Source: Kribbella steppae (GTDB taxonomy: Bacteria; Actinomycetota; Actinomycetes; Propionibacteriales; Kribbellaceae). Taken from it: a DNA stretch of 64,000 nucleotides. Position 1 is the stretch's first letter. The number at the start of each line of letters is the position of its first letter. Positions 46,873 to 55,010 of the stretch are shown one piece after another. The stretch lies in contig NZ_SLWN01000017.1 of assembly GCF_004342025.1 (NCBI RefSeq), positions 62,001 through 126,000 on the forward strand. The letters run 5' to 3'. The translations under genes were made by a program, and so were the position numbers. The notes under the pieces were generated by a model. The model searched no databases. It was not told where the DNA came from and saw only the letters and a program-made list of their open reading frames with translations.

Positions 46873-49206
46873 GTGACGCCGCGACTGAGCGTGGTGGTGC
46901 CCTTCTACAACGTCGGTGAGTACATCGGCGACTGTCTGGACTCGATCGCCCGCCAGACCTGGACCGATTTCGAGGCGATCCTGGTCGACGACGGGTCACC
47001 CGACCACAGCGCCACGATCGCTCAGGAGTTCTGCGCCAGGGACAGCCGGTTCCGGATGATCGAGCAGGAGAACCAGGGGCTCGGGCCGGCCCGCAACACC
47101 GGCGTACGGCACGCGCAGGGCGAGTACCTCACCTTCGTCGACAGCGACGACCTGGTCACCCGGCACGGCTTCGAGAAGCTGATTCGCACCCTCGACGAAA
47201 CCGGGTCCTCCTTCGCCGGCGGGAACGCGCGGCGGTTCAACAACAGCTCCGGCGTCCGGCCGTCGTGGATCCATCGGCTGCCGTTCGCGCAGAACCGGAT
47301 CGCCACCCATGTGACCGAAACTGTCGACCTGATCCTGGACCGGATGGTCTGGAACAAGGTGTACCGGCGGTCGTTCTGGGACGAGTACGGCTACCAGTTC
47401 CCGGCGATCCGGTACGAGGACTACCCGGTGACGCTGAAGGCGCACCTGGACGCCCTGACCGTCGACGCGCTGGCCGTGCCGGTCTACTACTGGCGCGAAC
47501 GTGAGTCTGGCGAGTCGATCACCCAGCAGAAGTTCCAGCTCGGCAACCTCGAGGACAGGTTCCGCTCCGCCGAGATGGTGATGGACCTGGTCGAGGGGCC
47601 GCAGATCCCGCGCGAGGTGCGTCGCCGCGTGCACGCGCACTTCACCCAGATCGACATGCTGACGCTGATGATGGCGTTCGGTGCGGCGCCACCGGAGGAC
47701 GAGGAGAACCTGCTCAAGCTCGCCCGGCGGATGATGGACCGGCTGGACGACTCCGAGCTGGTCCGCGCGCACGGCTACGACCGGATCCAGCATTCCGCGC
47801 TCGCGGCGGGCGACGTCGACCTGCTCCGCCGGCTGGCCCGGTTCCGCAACGACGGCGGCCTGCGCGGGGGATCCCGCGCGCTGCCCCGGCGTGGCCGTCC
47901 CTGGCTCCTCGAGCAGAGCTACCCCGGTGTGCACGACCAGCGCAGCTCGGTGCCGAAGGAGCTGTACCGGCTGCCGACGAAGGAGCTGTCGCTGGCCACC
48001 AGTGTCCAGCACGTCGCCTGGCTCGAGGACGGCTCGTTGTCGGTCAAAGGCACCGCGGAGATCCGGCACCTGGAGACCAAGGCGTCGTCCAGCTTGCGGA
48101 TCGCGCTGGTCGTCGCCGGTGCGGAGACGCAGCTTGCGGTCCGCCGGTTCGAGGCGATCGACACCCACGGCGACCCAGCCCTTGCCGGATTCGAGGTACG
48201 GATCGACAAGGCGCTGCTGGCGACGCTGAAGGAGACCGCGGCGCCGGCGCAGTTCGTGGTCCGGATGCGGTCCGGCCGGCTGCGCCGGCACGACAAGCTC
48301 CGCGGCCAGCAGCCCGGCAGTCCCGCCTGGCCGCCGGGGGCGTGGATCGACGCGACGAGCTGGGTGCAGCCCGGTCAGGGTGCCGACGGGGCGTTCGTGC
48401 TGCGCAGGATGGTCGACTCCTGCCGGCTCACCGCCGCCGAGTTCACCGGCGGAGCGTTGGTGCTGCTGGGCCGAGTGCCGGCCGAGCTCAAGGAGCCGAA
48501 GCTGCGGATCAATCGCCCGCTGGCCGATCGGGACACCGTTCTGCCGGTCGCGCTGAGCGGCGACGGCCGGGATTTCTCGGTGCGGATCCCGATCCGGTCG
48601 ATCATCGAGGACACCAATCCCGACGACCCGTTCAGCCAGCGCACCACGCGGGCCTTCCGGCTGATCGGTGTCGACGGCGAGGAGCGGCTGCTGTTGTGGA
48701 CCGCCGGTCCGCGGGCGATGCACCACTTCGACCAGGACCGGTTGGTCACGCTGACCCGGTCCACGGGCGGCTACGTGAACCTGCACGAGGCGCCGCTGCG
48801 ACTACCCGCCGAGGACGCCGAGATCGTTGCTATCGGCAACGGTAAGGAGCTGCGCATCAGCGGCCCGGCGCTGGGCGGCGACGGCTACGAGTTCCATTGG
48901 CGGCGCTATCTGGACGACTCCGACGACCATCTCGACGTGCAGTGCCGGCGGACCGAGCAGGACGGCCGCTGGACCGCCGCGGTGACGCTGTCCGAGCTGA
49001 TTCCGGAGAGCGCGGTCGCCAACGCGACCGATCCGCTGGCGAGCCTGGCGGACTGGATCCTGTTCGCGGCCGGGCCGGACGGGTCGGCGCGCGCCGTGCA
49101 GTGCGAGCCGTTCCTGTCCAGCCGGCTGCCGATCGATGCGGGGCAGGACGGCCACACCGCGGCGCTGCGTCCGCACTCCGGAACCCTTCACCTCGAGGTT
49201 CGCTGA
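46873..49206 (+). CDS. GT2 glycosyltransferase with a large C-terminal domain
   Basis: 777 residues. The N-terminal GT-A domain (LSVVVPFYNVGEYIGDCLDS, AILVDDGSPDHSATI, NQGLGPARNTGVRHAQGEYL, TFVDSDDLV) is a family 2 transferase like those in teichoic and capsule loci. A helical linker (to about 330) follows, and then about 400 residues of beta-rich sequence of the type found in TarP/TagF-like polymerases. GTG 46873 is chosen because the GT2 domain begins immediately. The stop overlaps P1' (TGATG). It probably extends a cell-wall glycopolymer at the inner face of the membrane. Confidence 0.85.
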   Translation: MTPRLSVVVPFYNVGEYIGDCLDSIARQTWTDFEAILVDDGSPDHSATIAQEFCARDSRFRMIEQENQGLGPARNTGVRHAQGEYLTFVDSDDLVTRHGFEKLIRTLDETGSSFAGGNARRFNNSSGVRPSWIHRLPFAQNRIATHVTETVDLILDRMVWNKVYRRSFWDEYGYQFPAIRYEDYPVTLKAHLDALTVDALAVPVYYWRERESGESITQQKFQLGNLEDRFRSAEMVMDLVEGPQIPREVRRRVHAHFTQIDMLTLMMAFGAAPPEDEENLLKLARRMMDRLDDSELVRAHGYDRIQHSALAAGDVDLLRRLARFRNDGGLRGGSRALPRRGRPWLLEQSYPGVHDQRSSVPKELYRLPTKELSLATSVQHVAWLEDGSLSVKGTAEIRHLETKASSSLRIALVVAGAETQLAVRRFEAIDTHGDPALAGFEVRIDKALLATLKETAAPAQFVVRMRSGRLRRHDKLRGQQPGSPAWPPGAWIDATSWVQPGQGADGAFVLRRMVDSCRLTAAEFTGGALVLLGRVPAELKEPKLRINRPLADRDTVLPVALSGDGRDFSVRIPIRSIIEDTNPDDPFSQRTTRAFRLIGVDGEERLLLWTAGPRAMHHFDQDRLVTLTRSTGGYVNLHEAPLRLPAEDAEIVAIGNGKELRISGPALGGDGYEFHWRRYLDDSDDHLDVQCRRTEQDGRWTAAVTLSELIPESAVANATDPLASLADWILFAAGPDGSARAVQCEPFLSSRLPIDAGQDGHTAALRPHSGTLHLEVR

Positions 49207-50036
49207 TGCACCACCACAACCACTACTACGGCCAGGCACACATCCTCGCCCGGTATGCCGGTCTGGACGACGAGTGCCCACCGCGGCTGCGCGGCTACCT
49301 CCAGCACGGCTGGAACATCGGCGACGGCTGGAACCCGGTGCACGAGTTCTACGACGGCGCCTGGCGGTTCACCTGGAGCGACGCCCCGCGCCGCCGCGGC
49401 CACGCGCTCGGCCGGCGGAACTACCACAGCATCGGTGCGCCGTTCCGCTATCTCCTGGACCTGGAGCCCGAGCTGGGTGTGGTGCCGGAGGACAAGCGCG
49501 AGGGCACCCTGTGGTTCCTCTTCCACGGCTGGGAGGGCGGCAAGATCCAGGGCGACCACAAGCGGCTGATCGACGAGATCCGCGAGACGGAGACCGGTCC
49601 GGTCACCTTCAGCCTGTACTACACCGAGTACGAGCGGCCGGAGATCCGCACGTCGTACGAGGACGCCGGCTTCCGGGTGGTCTCGTTCGGCCGCCGCGGC
49701 TTCTCCTACGAGGGCACCGATCCGAAGTTCCTCTACAAGCAGCTGGCCGAGCTACGCAAGCACAAGCGGGTGGCCGCGAACCGGCTGTCCACCGCGATCT
49801 TCTACGGCATCGCGGCCGGCTGCGACGCGGCCGTGTACGGCGACCCGATGGCGATGGAGGGCGAGAACCCGCTGTTCGGCGGTGACAGCCGGATAGCGCG
49901 GCTGTGGCCGGAGATGCTCGGCAAGGAACTCGACGTGGAGGCCGCCCGGGCGACCACCGACCTGGAGCTCGGGGTGCCGTGGATGATGCCGCCCGAAGAG
50001 ATGCGGATGCTGTTCGATTGGAGAGTGCGTGTCTGA
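49206..50036 (+). CDS. P1': surface-glycan biosynthesis protein, second copy
   Basis: 276 residues, paralogue of P1 at 28646: MHHHNHYYGQAHILARYAGL, GYLQHGWNIGDGW, WFLFHGWEGGKIQGDH, GPVTFSLYYTEYERPEIR and RVAANRLSTAIFYGIAAGCD align along the whole length. The His-rich start follows the GT2 stop with the same CGCTGATGCACCA junction seen between P2 and P1. The C-terminus differs (MPPEEMRMLFDWRVRV). Probable GT-B-like glycan enzyme. The next gene P2' overlaps by eight bases. Confidence 0.62.
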   Translation: MHHHNHYYGQAHILARYAGLDDECPPRLRGYLQHGWNIGDGWNPVHEFYDGAWRFTWSDAPRRRGHALGRRNYHSIGAPFRYLLDLEPELGVVPEDKREGTLWFLFHGWEGGKIQGDHKRLIDEIRETETGPVTFSLYYTEYERPEIRTSYEDAGFRVVSFGRRGFSYEGTDPKFLYKQLAELRKHKRVAANRLSTAIFYGIAAGCDAAVYGDPMAMEGENPLFGGDSRIARLWPEMLGKELDVEAARATTDLELGVPWMMPPEEMRMLFDWRVRV

Positions 50037-51792
50037 CAACCAGTTGGCCATCGAAGTGGTCCGCGGCGAGATGCAGCCGTGGAGCGACTACTCCGGTCAG
50101 CGAGAGGCCGTCGGCGGGCTGGTTCTGCGCACGCTGCTGTCTGACGTGCTGCTCGACGGCGCACGCACGCTCGTCCTCGGCCCGCACGGCGCCGACCTGA
50201 TCGAGGCCGTGCTGGCCAAGTCCGGGCCGACGACGCTGCTGGTCCGCTCAGTGTCCGACGCGGATGAGCTGAGCGAGAAGTTCGGTGACCGGCTCCAGGT
50301 GATTGCGGGCGCGCTCGACGGCCTGACCGCCGCCGCTGCAACGCCGTACGACGTGATCGTGGCGGCCGACGGGCTCGACCGGGTGCTGGGCTACGACAGC
50401 GACGACCTGAACTGGCAGCAGCGGCTGGATGCGCTGGCCGCGGTGATGTCGCCGCGGGGCGCGCTGGTGCTGGGTCTCGAGAACGAGTTCTCGCTGACGA
50501 ACCTGCTCGACCGTCGCCCTGCCGATCAGCGGCACGGTGACGACGAATGGCGTCCGCTGCACGACGACCCGTCCCGGCCGGTCTCCGTCGCGCAACTCGC
50601 CGAATCGCTCGGGCGGGTTGGCCTGGGCACGGACGTCGCGGCGTACGCGGCCTTCTCTGTGGGGGAGACCCCGCTGGCACTGATCGCGGCCGACGTCGCC
50701 GCGGCCGCTCGCCAGGGCCAGCTGCCTGCGCGGATCGCGGTCGAGGCGCTCGAGGCGTCAGCCGCCGTCGTACCGCAGCTCGCGCCGGTGGCCGAGGGTG
50801 CGGAGGCGGCCGCACGCGCCGGGCTGCTGGCGTCGACCGCGGGTGGGTGGATCGTGGTGGCGGGCGCGGCGCCGCAGCACGCCGTGTACGCGCAGACGCC
50901 GGGGCAGGAAGCCCTGCTGACCGCCGATCCCGAAGGCGACGGTTGGTCCGTCAGCATCAACGGTGGTGGTACGGAAACGGCCGGCGTGATCTTCGAAGCG
51001 TCCCTGGTGCCGGCCACTGTGCCGGGCGGGGTCACCGTAGAGACCCAGCTGATTCGGCTGGCCGCCGCCGAGGACGTCCCGGGCTTCCGCGACCTGGCCG
51101 GACGGCTCGGTGACTGGGTCCGGTCACAGACCGGTTCGCGGGTACTGCTGCGCTGGGACGACGTGGTCGTCGACGGCGAAAGCTTCGGGTTCGGGATCTC
51201 CGCCTGGACGACCGCCGCCGAGGAGACCGACAAGGACCGGCTGGCCGCCGCGTGGTCGCGGTTCCACGATCGGCTGATCGGCGGCCACCGCAGGCACCCG
51301 TGGCCACCGTGGATGGTCGGCGACGACCTGGTCGCCGCGTGGGTGGCGATGTCCGGTATCGAACCGGTCGGCCCGGACACCGGCCCGGACACGCCGTCGG
51401 CCTCCGTCGAGTACGTTGCCCGCGGCAAGGAGTTGGCCGGCGCGCTGGCCGCCGCGGTGGGCATCCCGGCCGACGCGTCGCAGCCGCCGGACGTCCGGAC
51501 GGCGCTCGCCGACGCCGAGCGGGCCGCGCACGAGGTCTACGAGCTGAAGGGCCAGATCTTCGGCCTGGAGCGTACGCTCGCCTTCCGGGACAAGGCACTG
51601 AAGATCCGGGAGACCCGGATCCGCGAGTTGCGCGGCCAGGTACAGAGGGTGAACGCCGAACGCGCCAGGCTGCGGACGTCGCGCGCGTACGCCGCGGTGG
51701 AGCTGGTTCGCAAGGTCGCGCAGATCCGTCATCCGCGCAAGTTCGCCGGCAAGGTGAAGCGCCGGCTGAAGAACAGGGTGGGCACGGCCTGA
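50029..51792 (+). CDS. P2': Rossmann-like glycan-locus protein, second copy
   Basis: 587 residues, paralogue of P2 at 29458 with about 110 more residues. The N-terminal half has the same LVLGPHGADLIEAVLAKSGP, VIVAADGLDRVLGYDSDDLN and VMSPRGALVLGLENEFS segments, a degenerate methyltransferase-like fold. The C-terminal 100 residues form a long coiled coil (ALADAERAAHEVYELKGQIF; RETRIRELRGQVQRVNAERA) with a basic tail. GTG 50029 overlaps P1'. A scaffold or chain-length role on the membrane is one possibility; none is shown. Confidence 0.6.
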   Translation: MSDNQLAIEVVRGEMQPWSDYSGQREAVGGLVLRTLLSDVLLDGARTLVLGPHGADLIEAVLAKSGPTTLLVRSVSDADELSEKFGDRLQVIAGALDGLTAAAATPYDVIVAADGLDRVLGYDSDDLNWQQRLDALAAVMSPRGALVLGLENEFSLTNLLDRRPADQRHGDDEWRPLHDDPSRPVSVAQLAESLGRVGLGTDVAAYAAFSVGETPLALIAADVAAAARQGQLPARIAVEALEASAAVVPQLAPVAEGAEAAARAGLLASTAGGWIVVAGAAPQHAVYAQTPGQEALLTADPEGDGWSVSINGGGTETAGVIFEASLVPATVPGGVTVETQLIRLAAAEDVPGFRDLAGRLGDWVRSQTGSRVLLRWDDVVVDGESFGFGISAWTTAAEETDKDRLAAAWSRFHDRLIGGHRRHPWPPWMVGDDLVAAWVAMSGIEPVGPDTGPDTPSASVEYVARGKELAGALAAAVGIPADASQPPDVRTALADAERAAHEVYELKGQIFGLERTLAFRDKALKIRETRIRELRGQVQRVNAERARLRTSRAYAAVELVRKVAQIRHPRKFAGKVKRRLKNRVGTA

Positions 51793-51796
51793 ATGC

Positions 51797-52849
51797 TCAG
51801 AGGATGTCCCAGGTGAGCGGGGTGCCCTCCGGTGCGTCGACGCGGAACTCACGGCCCTCGACCGAGCCGAAGGCGTCCGGCGGCAGGCCGCCGGCCGGTC
51901 GCACGGAGCGAACGTTGTCGATGGCAACCTTCTCGCCGGCCTTGACGTCCCGGGTGACGTAGAGCGACCGGCGGAACCGGAGGACGTTCTGCTCGGCTTG
52001 TTTGGGTCCGATGATCGGTTGGCCGAGGGCGAGCTGGGCGACCCGGGTGCCCTCGACGAGCGACTCCAGCTCGCCCGGCTCCAGGGAGAAGGCGGAGTCG
52101 ACGCCGCCGTCCACGCGCTTGAGGGTGACGTGCTTCTCGATGACGGTGGCGCCGAGCGCGACGGCGGCGATGGCGGCGCCGATGCCCATCGTGTGGTCGG
52201 AGAGTCCGACCTGTACACCGAGGGCGTCGCGGAGCACCGGGATCGCGCGGAGGTTGGACTGCTCGGGCGGTGCCGGGTAGCTCGCCGTGCACGACAGGAC
52301 GATGATCTGCTCGTTGCCGGTGGAGCGGGCCGCGCGGACCGCGGCGTCGATGTCGGTCAGCGTCGCCGAGCCGGTGGAGATGATGATCGGCTTGCCGGTC
52401 TCCGCCATCCCGCGGACCAGCGGCAGGTCGCCGATCTCGTTCGAGGCAACCTTGTACGCCGGGACGTTCAGCTTCTCCAGGAAGTCGATCGCGGTCTTGT
52501 CGAAGGCCGACGAGAACGCCACCAGGCCCAGCGACGTCGCCAGGTCGAAGATCGGCTCGTGCCACGCCCACGGTGTGTGTGCCTCGTCGTAGAGGTCGTA
52601 CAGCCGCGCGTCACTCCACAGCTCGTGCTCCGACGGCAGCCGGAACGCGGGCAGGTCGACGTCGAGCGTCATCGTGTCCGCGGTGTACGTCTGCAGCTTC
52701 AGCGCCTGAGCGCCCGACTCCGCCACCGCCCGGACAATGTCCTTCGCCCGCTCGAGATCGCCGTTGTGGTTCCCCGACATCTCCGCGATCACGAACGGCT
52801 GATGGTCCGGCCCGACCGGCACTCCGCCGATCTCGATGGTGGTGTTCAT
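51797..52849 (-). CDS. pseI: PseI: pseudaminic acid synthase
   Basis: 350 residues. The NeuB-type TIM barrel (FVIAEMSGNHNGDLERAKDI; LKLQTYTADTMTLD; KVASNEIGDLPLVRGMAETG; IIISTGSATLTDID) is joined to a C-terminal SAF/antifreeze domain (LYVTRDVKAGEKVAIDNVRS; VRPAGGLPPDAF). It condenses phosphoenolpyruvate with 2,4-diacetamido-trideoxy-L-altrose. SGNHNGDL and ADTMTLD distinguish PseI from sialic and legionaminic synthases. ATG 52849 overlaps the pseH stop (ATGA); it ends four bases from the convergent P2' stop. Confidence 0.93.
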   Translation of the reverse strand: MNTTIEIGGVPVGPDHQPFVIAEMSGNHNGDLERAKDIVRAVAESGAQALKLQTYTADTMTLDVDLPAFRLPSEHELWSDARLYDLYDEAHTPWAWHEPIFDLATSLGLVAFSSAFDKTAIDFLEKLNVPAYKVASNEIGDLPLVRGMAETGKPIIISTGSATLTDIDAAVRAARSTGNEQIIVLSCTASYPAPPEQSNLRAIPVLRDALGVQVGLSDHTMGIGAAIAAVALGATVIEKHVTLKRVDGGVDSAFSLEPGELESLVEGTRVAQLALGQPIIGPKQAEQNVLRFRRSLYVTRDVKAGEKVAIDNVRSVRPAGGLPPDAFGSVEGREFRVDAPEGTPLTWDIL

Positions 52850-53355
52850 GACGTCCTCTGGTGTCGTCGGTCCTGCTTGCGCAGGCTGATCGGAATCACG
52901 GTGACCTCGCGTCCGTCGGCGTACCGGATCTCCGGCGTCCCCTCGGTGAAGCGGAACCGCCGGTTCATCTGACGCACCACCGTATTGTGCTCCAGCACCT
53001 CGCCGGTGAGCACCTCGAGGCCGAGGTCGTCGAACGCGTACGACGACGCATCGCGCATCACCTCGATCCAGGCCGGCAAGGTCTCACCCCGCTCGGCCAG
53101 GCCGTCGGCGTCGAGGAAGAACCCCCAGGCGGCGGTGGATCCTTCGATGTCGAAGAAGTTCACCACACCGGCGGTCGTACCGGCGCGCTCGTAGATCAGC
53201 ACCCGGCGGGTCGGGTCGGCCGACGTCTTCGCCCACCACGCGGCGTGCTCGTCCGCAGTGATCTCGTGGGACGTGATGCTGACGTCGCGATTGGCCTGCT
53301 GGTTACGCAACCGCCGGATCGTGTCGACATCGTGTTCCGTGGCTCTGCGCAGCAT
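52846..53355 (-). CDS. pseH: PseH-like N-acetyltransferase
   Basis: 169-residue GNAT. It begins MLRRATEHDVDTIRRLRNQQ, continues with EHAAWWAKTSADPTRRVLIY and the GFFLDADGLAERGETLPAWI strand-loop, and ends NTVVRQMNRRFRFTEGTPEI, the pattern of PseH/SpsD-type UDP-4-amino-sugar acetyltransferases. It would acetylate the 4-amino group made by PseC. The translation is coupled to pseI. TAGGTT lies six bases before the ATG at 53355, a likely leaderless start. Confidence 0.85.
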   Translation of the reverse strand: MLRRATEHDVDTIRRLRNQQANRDVSITSHEITADEHAAWWAKTSADPTRRVLIYERAGTTAGVVNFFDIEGSTAAWGFFLDADGLAERGETLPAWIEVMRDASSYAFDDLGLEVLTGEVLEHNTVVRQMNRRFRFTEGTPEIRYADGREVTVIPISLRKQDRRHQRTS

Positions 53356-53361
53356 GTACCC

Positions 53362-53402
53362 AACCTAGCGTCTTCTCTACAGCGGCTCGATGTGTAAACA
53401 TC
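53362..53402. promoter_or_regulatory. pseH promoter and adjacent palindrome
   Basis: TAGGTT (53362-53367, minus strand) is the -10 box of pseH. GATGTGTAAACATC at 53389-53402 is a palindrome with 5-base arms and a 4-base centre. It lies between pseH and the divergent glycosidase gene and could regulate both. Confidence 0.45.
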
Positions 53403-53438
53403 TTTCGAGTTCACCGCTGCGTATGGTCGGAGAGTGAC

Positions 53439-55007
53439 ATGAGAGTCTGGCGAGTGATGGGCGTTCTCGGAGTGACGGCAGGTCTGCTGCTGACTGGCCT
53501 GTCCGGTACGGCGTCGGCCGCGCCGGCGCCTGGGGGTGACGCGAGCTGCGCGCCCGATGCGTCGACACCGCTCCGGCAGTTCCGCGCGAGCTGGGTGGCG
53601 TCGGTCGTCAACATCGACTGGCCGTCCAAGACCGGTCTGACCGCGGCGCAGCAGCAGGCCGAGCTGAGAGGCTGGCTCGACGACGCGGTCCGTCAGCGCC
53701 ACAACGCCGTGATCCTCCAGGTGCGCCCGACCGCCGACGCGTTCTGGCCGTCCAAGGTCGAGCCCTGGTCGCAGTACCTGACCGGCACGCAGGGCGGCAA
53801 CCCCGGCTACGACCCGCTTGCGTTCGCCGTCGCCGAGGCGCACAAGCGCAACCTCGAGCTGCACGCCTGGTTCAACCCGTACCGGCTCTCGATGGGCACG
53901 GACATCAACGCCCTCGTCCCCGAGCACCCCGCGCGACAGCACCCGGACTGGGTCGTCACGTACGGCGGGAAGCTCTACTACAACCCCGGTATCCCGGCGG
54001 CCCGCAAGCTGGTCGAGGACGCGATCATGGACGCGGTGTCGAACTACGACATCGACGGCGTGCACTTCGACGACTACTTCTACCCGTACCCGGTGGCCGG
54101 CCAGGTCTTCGACGACGCGGCCACCTACGCCGAGTACGGCGCCGGCTTCCCGACCCTGGCCGACTGGCGGCGGAACAACATCGACCTGCTGATCCAGGAG
54201 CTCGGAGACCGGATCAAGGCGGCCAAGCCGTGGGTGAAGTTCGGCATCTCGCCGTTCGCGGTCTGGCGCAACAAGGCAACGGACCCGGAGGGTTCCGACA
54301 CCACCGCCGGCGTGCAGACGTACGACGACCTGGCCGCGGACACCCGGAAGTGGGTGCGCGAGGAGTGGATCGACTACATCGTCCCGCAGGTCTACTGGGC
54401 CGGTGGGTTCGCTCCGGCCAACTACAACAAGATCGTCCCGTGGTGGGCCGACCAGGTGCGTGGCACCGACGTGCACCTCTACATCGGTGAGGCGACGTAC
54501 AAGGTCGGTACGTCGACCCAGTCGCCGGACTGGATGGACCCGGCCGAGCTGAGCGACCACCTGGCGTTCGACAGCACGATTCCTGAGGTGAAGGGCAACA
54601 TCTACTTCTCCGCCAAGGACGTCCGTGCCGACCGCCTCGGCGCGACCACACTGCTCAACAACACCTGGTACACCCGGCCGGCGCTCATCCCGACCATGCC
54701 GTCGCTGGACTCGCGTGCACCTCTCCCGGTCCACGCTGTCCGCGCCTCTCGCACCACGGACGGTGTACAGCTCGAGTGGCGCCGTACGTCGTCCGACACC
54801 ACGTCGTACGCCGTCTACCGTCGTGAGCTCACCGGTGGCGACCACTGCCCCGACAACGACGCCCGCAACCTGATTGCCACGATCCGGTCGACCGAGTCCT
54901 ACCTGGACACGACAGCAACACCGGGCAAGGCGTACCTCTACACAGTGACCGCCCTGGACCGACTGTCCAACCAGAGCGTGCCGATCCCTGCGGTGTCCCT
55001 GCGCTGA
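53439..55007 (+). CDS. Secreted GHL10/DUF187-type glycoside hydrolase
   Basis: 522 residues. The signal peptide is MGVLGVTAGLLLTGLSGTAS, cleaved near ASA-AP. The TIM-barrel GHL10 domain has RASWVASVVNIDWPSKTGLT, NAVILQVRPTADAFWPSKVE, LELHAWFNPYRLS, GVHFDDYFYPYP (catalytic-type acids at the end of strand 4) and YIVPQVYWAGGFAP. A fibronectin-III-like C-terminus follows. Such enzymes act on cell-wall or exopolysaccharides; being beside the pse genes it may trim the organism's own glycopolymer, but the substrate is unknown. ATG 53439 with GGAGAG upstream. Confidence 0.88.
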   Translation: MRVWRVMGVLGVTAGLLLTGLSGTASAAPAPGGDASCAPDASTPLRQFRASWVASVVNIDWPSKTGLTAAQQQAELRGWLDDAVRQRHNAVILQVRPTADAFWPSKVEPWSQYLTGTQGGNPGYDPLAFAVAEAHKRNLELHAWFNPYRLSMGTDINALVPEHPARQHPDWVVTYGGKLYYNPGIPAARKLVEDAIMDAVSNYDIDGVHFDDYFYPYPVAGQVFDDAATYAEYGAGFPTLADWRRNNIDLLIQELGDRIKAAKPWVKFGISPFAVWRNKATDPEGSDTTAGVQTYDDLAADTRKWVREEWIDYIVPQVYWAGGFAPANYNKIVPWWADQVRGTDVHLYIGEATYKVGTSTQSPDWMDPAELSDHLAFDSTIPEVKGNIYFSAKDVRADRLGATTLLNNTWYTRPALIPTMPSLDSRAPLPVHAVRASRTTDGVQLEWRRTSSDTTSYAVYRRELTGGDHCPDNDARNLIATIRSTESYLDTTATPGKAYLYTVTALDRLSNQSVPIPAVSLR

Positions 55008-55010
55008 CGG

